Shown here: positions 16,994 to 24,917 of the stretch, one piece after another
Numbering within the stretch: the first letter of the stretch is position 1
How the letters are laid out: every line of letters starts with the position of its first letter
Assembly (NCBI RefSeq): GCF_032191775.1
Contig: NZ_CP132507.1
Span: forward strand, 1,823,001-1,887,000
DNA length: 64,000 bases
Direction: 5' to 3'
Source of the DNA: Rhodoferax mekongensis
GTDB taxonomy: Bacteria; Pseudomonadota; Gammaproteobacteria; Burkholderiales; Burkholderiaceae_C
Program-made: the position numbers and the translations under genes
The notes under the pieces: model-generated
Databases searched by the model: none
What the model was told of the DNA's origin: nothing
What the model saw: the letters and a program-made list of their open reading frames with translations, nothing else

Positions 16994-19900
16994 TCCACTT
17001 GCTGGCGGCGGGAATGCTTTCCCCCTTCATCACCAGTGTAAGCGGGCCGAGCCACGCGCCGGAGCCGACTTCTGCGCTGTAGAGCACCGCGCTACGGGGT
17101 GCGAGGTACACGCGATCTGCGATCCGCACGTCGTCGATCTTCATCACCCGATCCTCAAACAAGTGGGTTTGCGGGCAGGTGAGGGCGTTGAGTTCGCTGT
17201 AGTCGCCGATGTACACACAGTCAAATTCGGTGATGTCGGTGGTGTCCATGTACACGCCTTTGCCGATGTGGCAGCCGAGCACGTTGAATGCAACCGGCAA
17301 CCACGGTGTGCCGCGCAGGTAGCGCATGAAATTCGGTACGGCAATGCCTTCAAACAAATTGGTCACACCTTCAGACAGCCAGACGAAGGATGTCCACATG
17401 GGGGTGCTGCGCTTGCGGTAGCGGCCCATCAGCAGCCACTTGAGTGCGACCACGAAAAGGTAGGTTCCCAGTCCGTACAGCAGGCCGGAAATAGTGAGGT
17501 AACCGATCACGGTCCACCATAGCCCTTCGCCTGCATATGGCATCACTTTGAGGACGATGGTGTAGCCCACGGAAATCACAATCGCATGCGGCGCCACGAT
17601 GCGAAAGCCCTCAATCAGCCCCCGCACCAAACGGCGGCCCGGTGAGGGCTTGAAAGTGAGCGATTCGGGAAATCCAGCCGTCTCTTCCCGTGCCGGCAAA
17701 TGCAAGGGCGGGGAACCCAGCCAGGTGTCCCCATTCTTCATGCGCGCATTGGTCGGGGCAGTGGAATGCACACCGATCAGCACGTTCTCCGGCAACACCG
17801 TTCCATCCGGGATGTAGGAGCCATTGCCCACAAAACTGCGTTTGGAAATGACGGTGGGCTGCATGCTCATCCAGCCGCCGTCGATGTGCTCATCGCCCAA
17901 CATCACTGCGTCGGCGATAAAGGTCTCGTCCCCCAACGTCAGCATGTCAGGCACCAGTCCCAGAGCCGAAGAAATCTCGGCATCGCGGCCGACCTTGGCC
18001 CCCAGCAGGCGGTACCACCACGGCGCGTACAGCGTGGCATAGACCCCGTGCACCACGTGCAGGCTGGATTCCTGAATCTGGTTCACCAGCCACTTGGCGC
18101 AGTACAGCGCGCTGTGCACCGGCCAGCTGCCGGGGCGCAGCCTGGGCAACACGGTCCAGCGAATGCCTGCCGATAGCAATGCCGTGCACACGAGCAGCAC
18201 GGCGGCTGCAGGAAAAGCCAATAGAAAATACTTCAGAAGTTGCCAGCCGATCTCGTTCGAGGCCAGCCACGGAAACAGCTCGTTTTCGTCAATCCAGTCG
18301 ATCAGCACAAAGCTGGGGAACACGGGCAGGAAAAACAGGGTCGCAATCAGCAAGGCACCGAACACGAAGTACATACCTTCCAGCCACTGGGTGGTACGCG
18401 TCAGCACCGGGCGAGGTTTTTGTGCTTCACGTTCAAAGCGGCCGGTATCCCGTGCCGGTGAGCCTGCCCACACGCGTTCGGCAGGAATGGTCTGTCCATC
18501 GCGAAGTGCGGACTGGCCTTCCAAGTGCGCCCAGGTTTGCAAGCGGGTGTTGCCCTCGAGCACCGCATAGGAATTCACCGCGCTGTTAGCTTCCAGTGTG
18601 ATGGTGCCGATACGCAGCAAACCATGCTCCACCCGCGCGTTCTCGAAATTCACTGCATTGCCGATGCTGCAGCCATCTCCAATGGTCAGCAGATCCGGCA
18701 CGCGCAGCGTGATGGAGCCGATCACCACGTCGTGCCCCACCTTGGCCCCCAGGGCGCGCAGCCACCAGCCATACATGGACGAGCCGCTCAGCAGATACAC
18801 CGGCGCTGCCTCCAGCAGACGGTCCGCCAGCCACCAGCGGTAGTAGGTGAACCCCCACAGCGGGTAGCTGCCCGGCTTCATGCGCCCCATGAGTAACCAC
18901 TTACCGGCAATCGCTACCGCGAACTCCAGCACAGTAGCTAGCAGATACGCCAGTACGGAGGCGGCGATCGCCACAGGAATGGAATCCTCCGGCTCACCCG
19001 TGAAGAAGTGGTAGGTGAAGAAAGGCGCCAGCCACTGGCCCATACGCATGGCAACCAGCCAGGGAATGGCCGCCGCTTGTGCGAGGCCACAGCGCCAGCG
19101 CTGCCAGGTGCCGGGTGGTACCCAAGTGGTGTCGACTTGGACGGCATCAGCCCGTGGCGCGTCCATGGCATGAGCAATCGCGCCCACCGTGCGGTGTTGG
19201 TAGATGTCCCGCGCCGTCACATGGGCGTAGCCCGGCTGTTGCCGCAGGCGCGAGGCCAGGCGGGCGGCGAACAGCGAATGCCCGCCCAGGTCGGTAAAGA
19301 AGTCCGCAGTGCGCCGGATAGCCTGCCCGGCGAACAGATGGCCGAGCGCAGCAAACAGCACCTGTTCCGCAGGTGTTTGCGGCGTGTCGGACCCGGTGTC
19401 GACCGTGGCCGGCTGGCTCAGTGTTCGCGCCTTGAGCTGCTTGCGATCGATCTTGCCCGAGGCCAGCCGTGGCATGGCCGGCAGCACCTCGTAGTGGCCG
19501 GGCACCATGTAGACGGGCAAGCGTTCTGTCAGCGCGTGGCGCAATTCGAGTGCGTGTGCCGCATCCCCCACCAGAAAGGCGATCAGCTGCTCCACACCGT
19601 CTTCCACGCGGAGAATGACGGCGGCGGCGGCCACACCGGGCTGGTCACACAGCGCGGACTCAATCTCGCCCAGCTCTACCCGAAAGCCGCGGATCTTGAC
19701 CTGGTCGTCCGTACGGCCCAGGCACTGCACCTGTCCCTCCGGGGTGATGCAGGCCAGGTCCCCGGTTCGGTACAGCCGTTGGTCGTGGGTGCCGGTGGAC
19801 CAGGGGTTGGGCAGGAACTTTTCCGCCGTCAAATCAGGGCGGCCAAGATAACCGGCGGCCACACCCGGGCCGGTGATGCACAACTCCCCGGTCGTGCCAT

Positions 19901-20975
19901 GGGGCACCAGTTGCAGGTTCTCGATGCTATTCACGTCCAGCACCATGAGGCCATAGTTCGGCAGGGGTTGGCCGATGGTCACCGGCTCACCTGCCCGCAA
20001 TTCGGCCAGGCTGGCAGACACGGTCGCCTCTGTAGGCCCATAGGTGTTGAACACCTGGCGTCCGGGGAGTGCCCAGCGGTCCACCAAAGCCGGTGGACAC
20101 ATTTCGCCACCGAGGTTGATGATGCGCAGTCCGGGGATGTCGCGGTTGAACAGGCCCAGCAGGGTGGGTACCGCGTGCAGCACGGTAATGCCTTCGCGCT
20201 CCAGCACGCTGGGCAGGCTCTCGATGTCGCTGGCGACTTCCTTGGAGGCGACCCACAGGGTGGCCCCCACGAGGTAGCTGATCCAGATTTCCTCAAATGA
20301 CATGTCAAACGCCACCGAGAAGCCTTGATACACGCGGTCCGAAGCGTTCACCCCCAATCGCACGTTCTCACTGCGCAAAAAGTGGCAAATGCTGCCTTGC
20401 GTGATGCTGATGCCCTTGGGCTTGCCGGTGGAGCCGGAGGTGTAAATCACATAGGCCGGGTGATCGGGGCTGTAGTGCGTTCGGCGGCGGGGCGGGATGT
20501 CGGCGCAGAGGGTTTCCGGGGTCCACAGGGGGATGCCTTTTGTCTCCATGTGTGAGGCGAAAGGCGCCGCGCGGTCAGTGCTGCTGATCAAACCTTTGGC
20601 TGCGGCATCTTCCAGGCAGGTCCACACCCGCTCAGCGGGGGTGTCGGCATCCATGGGCAGCCAGGCAGCACCGGTTTTGGCAATGGCCAGTTGCAGTACC
20701 AAAAGCGGGATGCCGCGCGGCAGCCACAAGCCCACCATGTCGCCGCCGCCAATGCCGTTGGCGAGCAAGTGGCTCGCTGCGCGGTCAGCCTGCGTATTCA
20801 GTTCTTCATAGGTGAGGCTGGTCACTCCATCGGTCAGGGCGATGGAATGAGGTGCGCGCAATGCACTGGCTTCAAACAGGTCGGCCAAAATTTCCGGGCT
20901 CAACAGCTCCGGCATGTCTGGACCGCGCAGGACGAGACCGCCCTCTGGACCGGGCAAAACCGAATCAAAAGACAT
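16962..20975 (-). CDS. Membrane-bound NRPS of the Pls/PosA (poly-amino-acid synthetase) type
   Basis: 1337 residues. Adenylation domain about 20-515 (YTSGSTGKPKG at 178, NTYGPTEATVS at 310, YRTGDL at 401, Lys508 in ASGKIDRKQ) and carrier domain 535-605 with Ser567 in DLGGHSLF. The rest has about six membrane helices separating three left-handed beta-helix, acyltransferase-like blocks (GAKVGHDVVIGS; GAKVGRDAEIS; GCHIGKGVYMD). There is no condensation or thioesterase domain. This is the architecture of epsilon-poly-lysine synthetase and relatives, which make isopeptide homopolymers. Adjacent genes are a small protein upstream and a PPTase downstream. The substrate cannot be fixed from sequence alone. 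Confidence 0.88.
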   Translation of the reverse strand: MSFDSVLPGPEGGLVLRGPDMPELLSPEILADLFEASALRAPHSIALTDGVTSLTYEELNTQADRAASHLLANGIGGGDMVGLWLPRGIPLLVLQLAIAKTGAAWLPMDADTPAERVWTCLEDAAAKGLISSTDRAAPFASHMETKGIPLWTPETLCADIPPRRRTHYSPDHPAYVIYTSGSTGKPKGISITQGSICHFLRSENVRLGVNASDRVYQGFSVAFDMSFEEIWISYLVGATLWVASKEVASDIESLPSVLEREGITVLHAVPTLLGLFNRDIPGLRIINLGGEMCPPALVDRWALPGRQVFNTYGPTEATVSASLAELRAGEPVTIGQPLPNYGLMVLDVNSIENLQLVPHGTTGELCITGPGVAAGYLGRPDLTAEKFLPNPWSTGTHDQRLYRTGDLACITPEGQVQCLGRTDDQVKIRGFRVELGEIESALCDQPGVAAAAVILRVEDGVEQLIAFLVGDAAHALELRHALTERLPVYMVPGHYEVLPAMPRLASGKIDRKQLKARTLSQPATVDTGSDTPQTPAEQVLFAALGHLFAGQAIRRTADFFTDLGGHSLFAARLASRLRQQPGYAHVTARDIYQHRTVGAIAHAMDAPRADAVQVDTTWVPPGTWQRWRCGLAQAAAIPWLVAMRMGQWLAPFFTYHFFTGEPEDSIPVAIAASVLAYLLATVLEFAVAIAGKWLLMGRMKPGSYPLWGFTYYRWWLADRLLEAAPVYLLSGSSMYGWWLRALGAKVGHDVVIGSITLRVPDLLTIGDGCSIGNAVNFENARVEHGLLRIGTITLEANSAVNSYAVLEGNTRLQTWAHLEGQSALRDGQTIPAERVWAGSPARDTGRFEREAQKPRPVLTRTTQWLEGMYFVFGALLIATLFFLPVFPSFVLIDWIDENELFPWLASNEIGWQLLKYFLLAFPAAAVLLVCTALLSAGIRWTVLPRLRPGSWPVHSALYCAKWLVNQIQESSLHVVHGVYATLYAPWWYRLLGAKVGRDAEISSALGLVPDMLTLGDETFIADAVMLGDEHIDGGWMSMQPTVISKRSFVGNGSYIPDGTVLPENVLIGVHSTAPTNARMKNGDTWLGSPPLHLPAREETAGFPESLTFKPSPGRRLVRGLIEGFRIVAPHAIVISVGYTIVLKVMPYAGEGLWWTVIGYLTISGLLYGLGTYLFVVALKWLLMGRYRKRSTPMWTSFVWLSEGVTNLFEGIAVPNFMRYLRGTPWLPVAFNVLGCHIGKGVYMDTTDITEFDCVYIGDYSELNALTCPQTHLFEDRVMKIDDVRIADRVYLAPRSAVLYSAEVGSGAWLGPLTLVMKGESIPAASKWSGCPAAPTAA

Positions 20976-21202
20976 CAGGGGGAGCGGTGCAGGCGGGGGG
21001 CGGAGAGTGCCACGATCTGGTCGCGGGTTGCTTCGTCAATGAGGCGGTGCTTGAGCAGGCTGCCATCGGCGGTCATCAGGGCGCGCAGTTGCTGGAGGTC
21101 TTTCACCGTGGGCGCGACCTTGATTTGTGCAAGCGCAGCTTGGCTGTTGTTGCCTTTGATGAGAGCGGCCACTTTGGTGGCCCAGACGCTTTGACGGGAC
21201 AT
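20975..21202 (-). CDS. Small protein translationally coupled to the NRPS
   Basis: 75 residues from the ATG at 21202 (an in-frame start at 21235 would give 86). Basic and helical in appearance (SVWATKVAALIKGNNSQ, then TVKDLQQLRALMTADGSLL), with no signal peptide or membrane helix. The stop TGA overlaps the NRPS ATG (TGATG), so the two are almost certainly expressed together. I do not recognise the family and assign no function; a role as an accessory factor of the synthetase is a guess from position. Confidence 0.65.
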   Translation of the reverse strand: MSRQSVWATKVAALIKGNNSQAALAQIKVAPTVKDLQQLRALMTADGSLLKHRLIDEATRDQIVALSAPRLHRSP

Positions 21203-21248
21203 GGTGCGGATGATTCGCCGGAAATGGTTTAGCACTATTTTCGCACAT

Positions 21249-21291
21249 TGCGCCCGACGCTAGTGCGCGGCTAGCTATAAAAATGATAGTG
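21249..21291 (+). repeat. Interspersed repeat copy 3, upstream of the fecR-like gene
   Basis: GCGCCCG, then TAGTGCGCGG, then CTAGCTATAAAAATGATAG: a shortened copy lacking the outer GGCC-side arm. It lies between the divergent starts of the NRPS-linked small gene and the FecR-like gene. Confidence 0.65.
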
Positions 21292-21389
21292 GTTGTATTC
21301 GGCTGGACGACGGCGTGTGGCGGGGCCTTCGCTGTGTCAGGGTGTGTCCGGTACCATGGAGGGCTACGTTCCGAAAGAATCCAACCATC

Positions 21390-21839
21390 ATGAAGTTTCC
21401 CTCCCTCTTGATGCCCGGCCTGCTCTGCGCACTGGTTTTGCTCACACAGTCCGTGCAAGCGCAGGAAGCCCGCAGTGGCACCTTCAAGGCTGTGCAAGGC
21501 GCCGTTACCGTGGGGCAAGGAGATGCCAAGCGCCCAGTCGCTTCAGGTGGCGGGGTGGTGGAGGCGGATCGTGTGCAAACCGATGCCACAGGTTCTGCGG
21601 TGTTGATGTTGCGTGATGGCACCACAATTGCTATCGGCCCCAACACCACGGTAGACCTCACCCGCTTTCAGTTTGACGGCACCACCCAACAAGGCAACCT
21701 GGCCATCCGGGTGTTGCAAGGCACCATTCGCATGGTGACCGGGCTCTTGGGCAAGGTCCAGCCTGACAACGTCAAGGTCAGCACCCCGGCATCGACGGTC
21801 AGTGTGCGCGGCACCGATTTCATCGTGGAGGTGCTATGA
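21390..21839 (+). CDS. FecR-domain periplasmic protein
   Basis: 149 residues. Signal peptide MKFPSLLMPGLLCALVLLTQ ending VQA, then a single FecR-like beta domain: GAVTVGQGDAKRPVASGG, AVLMLRDGTTIAIGPNT, and a C-terminal ASTVSVRGTDFIVE. Stand-alone FecR domains of this kind are envelope sensors or scaffolds, not true iron-dicitrate regulators. Overlaps the next gene by ATGA. In related bacteria such FecR-OmpA pairs are often followed by a CHASE2-domain cyclase; none is present here. Confidence 0.8.
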   Translation: MKFPSLLMPGLLCALVLLTQSVQAQEARSGTFKAVQGAVTVGQGDAKRPVASGGGVVEADRVQTDATGSAVLMLRDGTTIAIGPNTTVDLTRFQFDGTTQQGNLAIRVLQGTIRMVTGLLGKVQPDNVKVSTPASTVSVRGTDFIVEVL

Positions 21840-22423
21840 ACATGCGCCTCGCCTTGTTGGTGCTGGTTGCCGGCTTGCAGGCCTGCGCGCCTATCAGTCG
21901 CGTGACCTTGCTGCCCCAAGACGACGGGCGTGCCACTGCGGTCCAGGTGCAAAGTGCTGCTGGCGTGGTGGACCTGACGCAGCCTTACCAGACGGCAGCG
22001 CTGCAACGTGACGGCCGATTGGAAGCCCAGCAGTCCAATGCGGAAGAAGTGTCCAAGCGCCATGGCGCTGTGCTGGCTTTGCCTTTGCTGCCACCGGTTC
22101 GCTTCACCTTGCAGTTTGAGCCCGGTACGTCGACATTGACCCCTGATTCGCAAAACCAGTTGCAAGGCATCTTGGAGCAGGCCACGGCCCGAGCCGGTGG
22201 CGAAATTCAGGTGATCGGGCATACCGACCGGACCGGCAGCCCGCAAGCCAACGACACCTTGTCTCTGCAGCGTGCACAGGCTGTCCGCAATCTGTTGATT
22301 CAGCGTGGATTCGAGCCCGCATTGGTGGAAGCCATTGGCCGTGGCGAGCGAGAGCCGGTGGTGCCCACGGAAGCCAATGTGAACGAGCCCCGAAACCGCC
22401 GCGCGGAAATCATCATCCGCTAA
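21836..22423 (+). CDS. OmpA-family peptidoglycan-binding lipoprotein
   Basis: 195 residues. Lipoprotein signal with lipobox LQAC at about residue 19, a divergent linker domain, then a C-terminal OmpA/MotB domain (FEPGTSTLTPDSQNQL, IQVIGHTDRTGSPQAND, LSLQRAQAVRNLL, ending NEPRNRRAEIII), which binds diaminopimelate in peptidoglycan. Translated together with the FecR-domain gene through an ATGA overlap, suggesting that the pair forms one envelope unit. Confidence 0.88.
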   Translation: MNMRLALLVLVAGLQACAPISRVTLLPQDDGRATAVQVQSAAGVVDLTQPYQTAALQRDGRLEAQQSNAEEVSKRHGAVLALPLLPPVRFTLQFEPGTSTLTPDSQNQLQGILEQATARAGGEIQVIGHTDRTGSPQANDTLSLQRAQAVRNLLIQRGFEPALVEAIGRGEREPVVPTEANVNEPRNRRAEIIIR

Positions 22424-22440
22424 GTCCTGGTTTACTTTTG

Positions 22441-22806
22441 ATGGCGAAAAAATCTCTCTCTGATCTGGGTGGGCTGGTGTATTCCACCGAGGTGGGTCGC
22501 ACCTGTCCGGTGTGCCGCCAGGCGATTGCCGATTGTGTGTGCCACGTACCAAAACGACCTGCCGGCGACGGCATTGTGCGTGTGTCCCGCGAAACCAAAG
22601 GGCGCGCAGGCAAAGGTGTGACGCTGGTGAAAGGTGTGCCCTTGGACGACGACGCGCTGATTGCGCTGGGCAAAAAACTCAAGGCCACTTGCGGCTCGGG
22701 CGGCACCGTCAAAGAGGGGGTGATCGAGGTGCAGGGTGACCATGTGGACAAAATCATGTCGGCATTGGTCGCGCAAGGCTTTACCGTCAAGCGTGCGGGC
22801 GGCTGA
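22441..22806 (+). CDS. yciH: SUI1-family translation factor YciH
   Basis: 121 residues. An N-terminal part with a CPVCRQAIADCVC cysteine cluster, then the SUI1/eIF1-like domain (GVTLVKGVPLDDDALIALGK, CGSGGTVKEGVIEVQGDH). Bacterial YciH inhibits aberrant initiation in vitro. A TTG at 22438 immediately precedes the ATG, which I take as the start. Stop and next start overlap as TGATG. Confidence 0.92.
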   Translation: MAKKSLSDLGGLVYSTEVGRTCPVCRQAIADCVCHVPKRPAGDGIVRVSRETKGRAGKGVTLVKGVPLDDDALIALGKKLKATCGSGGTVKEGVIEVQGDHVDKIMSALVAQGFTVKRAGG

Positions 22807-23018
22807 TGCAGGCAGAAGACTTGCAAAAACTGGTGGAGCGCACCATGCCCTTCGGCAAATACCAGGGGCGTCTGATCGCAGATTTGCCCGGCGACTACCT
22901 GAACTGGTTTGCCCGATCAGGCTTTCCCAAAGGCGAAATCGGCCGCCTGTTGCAGCTGATGCATGAAATCGACCATAACGGCTTGAGTGATTTGCTCACA
23001 CCTCTGCGTCCGCGCTAG
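22806..23018 (+). CDS. DUF3820 family small protein
   Basis: 70 residues: TMPFGKYQGRLIADLPGDYL, then WFARSGFPKGEIGRLLQLMHEI. This is the DUF3820 signature (MPFGKYKG..L..LP..YL.WF). Some homologues were annotated as quorum-sensing-regulated virulence factors, but the biochemical role is unknown. Coupled to yciH by TGATG. Confidence 0.85.
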   Translation: MQAEDLQKLVERTMPFGKYQGRLIADLPGDYLNWFARSGFPKGEIGRLLQLMHEIDHNGLSDLLTPLRPR

Positions 23019-23021
23019 CTG

Positions 23022-23621
23022 TTAAAGGCCCAACAGTGCCGCGCGCAGCTCCGGTTTGCGCGCCTTGGGGTCCAGCCAGATTTTGAAAAACGCTTCACTG
23101 AAGGCTGCATCGGGTGTTTCGCCCAATAGTCGGCCGTTCAGAAAGAATCGGGCCCCGGCGCCGGGCACATGGACGCCCAGCAGGCGGTCGCCGGATTTCA
23201 CATCCACAAACATCCCTGTCATGAAGGCGGACCATGCCTGCACTTGTTCGGGCGTGGCTGCGCTGATGCGCGAGATTTCAATCAGCGAGGTGTTGTTGAT
23301 ATCGCTGGCTTTGACCGAGGTGTTGTAAACAATTTCCAGCGCAAAAGCCCGGTTGAAGCTGAAACTCCCCCCGCTGGCTGCAGGTAACCACAGCGTGGCG
23401 TCGTATGCCTTGAACCCGAAAAATTTGAGTGGTCCACTTCCTTTGGGCAGCCAATCAGCACCATAGGCGTTCAATACGGAGGGCGCGCGGTTGGCGGACG
23501 CGTCTTGCGCCCATGTTGGCGGCACAAGGGTACCCAGAAGCGTCAGCATCACCACCTTGCGGCGGCGCAAGACGACGATGTCAGGATCGGTAGGGCCGGT
23601 GGTGAGGGGTAGGGCTTGCAT
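23022..23621 (-). CDS. Chalcone isomerase-like exported protein
   Basis: 199 residues. N-terminal export signal (RRRKVVMLTLLGTLVPPTWA, perhaps with a start at a later methionine), then a chalcone-isomerase-like domain: FFGFKAYDATLWL, FALEIVYNTSVKASDINNTS, GDRLLGVHVPGAGARFFLNG, FSEAFFKIWLDPKA. Bacterial members of this family are periplasmic and have no shown flavonoid chemistry; related folds bind fatty acids. Convergent with DUF3820 with a 3-bp gap. Confidence 0.8.
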   Translation of the reverse strand: MQALPLTTGPTDPDIVVLRRRKVVMLTLLGTLVPPTWAQDASANRAPSVLNAYGADWLPKGSGPLKFFGFKAYDATLWLPAASGGSFSFNRAFALEIVYNTSVKASDINNTSLIEISRISAATPEQVQAWSAFMTGMFVDVKSGDRLLGVHVPGAGARFFLNGRLLGETPDAAFSEAFFKIWLDPKARKPELRAALLGL

Positions 23622-23669
23622 GGGCGTATTTTTGGCCCAATTTCCAGAAAATGCAACTATCTAGGATAA

Positions 23670-23691
23670 AAAATTACTGATTAGTAATTTT
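23670..23691 (-). terminator. A/T-rich hairpin after rluE
   Basis: On the - strand AAAATTACT-AATC-AGTAATTTT is a perfect 9-bp inverted repeat whose 3' arm runs into further T. It lies between the rluE stop and the next - strand gene. The stem is A/T-only apart from one pair per arm, so it may instead be a regulator's operator; its base composition stands out sharply from the surroundings. Confidence 0.45.
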
Positions 23692-23704
23692 GAAAGCGGA
23701 TCCC

Positions 23705-24325
23705 TCACATCGCACTTGGTGAGTCATCCTTCCAGGTTCCCTGGGGCAGACCCTGCAAGCGGTAGGGGCCGATGGCGGCACGAATCAATCGCAGGGTCGG
23801 GTAGCCGACGGCCGCCGTCATCCGCCTCACTTGGCGGTTGCGCCCCTCGCGGATCACCAACTCAATCCAGCTGGTCGGGATGGTTTGCCGGACCCGGACC
23901 GGCGGGTCGCGTTCCCACAAGCCTTCTGGCGGCGGGATGCGTTGGGCGCGTGCTGGCAGGGTGATGCCGTCGTTGAGCATCACGCCCTGGCGCAGAGCGG
24001 TGAGGGCTGCATCGTCGGGTTCGCCTTCTACCTGCACCCAGTACGTCTTTTCCATCTTGAAGCGCGGGTCGCTGATGCGCGCTTGCAGCTTGCCGTCGTT
24101 GGTGAGTAACAGCAGGCCTTCGCTGTCGGCGTCCAGTCTGCCTGCCACGTAGACGCCGGGAAGGTCGATGAAATCTTGGAGCCCGCGCCAGCGCCCCTCA
24201 GGAGTGAACTGGCTGAGCACGCCATAGGGTTTGTTGAAGCAAATCAGGCGCGACTCAGATGCCGGTGTCGGTGGCGACGGGGCGGCACGCACCGAAAGGC
24301 GAGGGCGGCGCGGGGTGTTCTGCAT
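23705..24325 (-). CDS. rluE: 23S rRNA pseudouridine synthase, RluE/RsuA family
   Basis: 206 residues. After a variable N-terminus come LICFNKPYGVLSQFT, the catalytic aspartate in VAGRLDADSEGLLLLTNDG, KTYWVQVEGEP and the C-terminal VIREGRNRQVRRMTAAVGYP. The lack of an S4 domain and the KPYGVLSQFT motif favour RluE (U2457 of 23S rRNA) over RsuA or RluB. Preceded by an M48-type metallopeptidase gene 3 bp upstream on the same strand. Confidence 0.9.
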   Translation of the reverse strand: MQNTPRRPRLSVRAAPSPPTPASESRLICFNKPYGVLSQFTPEGRWRGLQDFIDLPGVYVAGRLDADSEGLLLLTNDGKLQARISDPRFKMEKTYWVQVEGEPDDAALTALRQGVMLNDGITLPARAQRIPPPEGLWERDPPVRVRQTIPTSWIELVIREGRNRQVRRMTAAVGYPTLRLIRAAIGPYRLQGLPQGTWKDDSPSAM

Positions 24326-24328
24326 GGT

Positions 24329-24862
24329 TTAGTCAGCTGCCGCCCACAGGCGTTCGCCAGTTGCTTCCAGATGCGTGAGGTAGATGCGCACCTCGAACTC
24401 CAGTTGGTGGTACGCCGGCTCCATGTGGGTGCAGAGTTGGTAGAAGGCCTTGTCGTGCTCACGCTCGCGCAGGTGGGCCAACTCGTGCACCACAATCATT
24501 TTGAGAAAGGGCTCCGGCGTGTCCTTGAACAGGCTGGCCACCCGGATTTCGCGTTTACTTTTGAGCTTGCTGCCCTGTACGCGCGACACCGTGGTGTGCG
24601 TGCCCAGCGCGTTTTTGACGACATGCAGCTTGCTGTCGAACGCTACTTTGCTCAGGGGCTCGGTGCTGCGCAGATAGTCTGACTTGATGTCCTGCACATA
24701 GTCGTACAGCACTTTGTCGGTCCGCACCCCGTGCGCTTGCGGGTGGCGGCGGGTGAGCCAGTCACCCACCCGGCCCTCGGCCAGCATGTGCTGCACCTGG
24801 GCCAAGGTGTCCGCAGGGTAGCCATTCAGGTAGCGCAGCGCAGGCGCTGCTACCAATTTCAT
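24329..24862 (-). CDS. YgjP-like zinc metallopeptidase
   Basis: 177 residues from the ATG at 24862. The zinc-binding motif is HELAHLREREHDKAF, with a downstream Glu-rich helix (HMEPAYHQLE) as in the YgjP/SprT-like family of small cytoplasmic metallopeptidases. The frame is open to 24910, but those residues are translated from a copy of the interspersed repeat (24848-24912). The repeat edge itself supplies this ATG. No clear ribosome-binding site precedes it. Confidence 0.82.
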   Translation of the reverse strand: MKLVAAPALRYLNGYPADTLAQVQHMLAEGRVGDWLTRRHPQAHGVRTDKVLYDYVQDIKSDYLRSTEPLSKVAFDSKLHVVKNALGTHTTVSRVQGSKLKSKREIRVASLFKDTPEPFLKMIVVHELAHLREREHDKAFYQLCTHMEPAYHQLEFEVRIYLTHLEATGERLWAAAD

Positions 24863-24912
24863 AGCTGCTCGCGCAGATTCTGCGAGCGCCAGAGGCCGAT
24901 TTTGCTTCAAAT
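24848..24912 (-). repeat. Interspersed repeat copy 4, lysS-ygjP gap
   Basis: Near-complete copy on the - strand: AAAATCGGCC, TCTGGCGCTC, GCAGAATCTGCGC, GAGCAGCTATGAAATTG, GTAGCA. It occupies the whole gap after the lysS stop and contains the start codon of the metallopeptidase gene. Its inner part GCTCGCAGA / TCTGCGCGAGC can fold back. Confidence 0.9.
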
Positions 24913-24917
24913 TTGAA

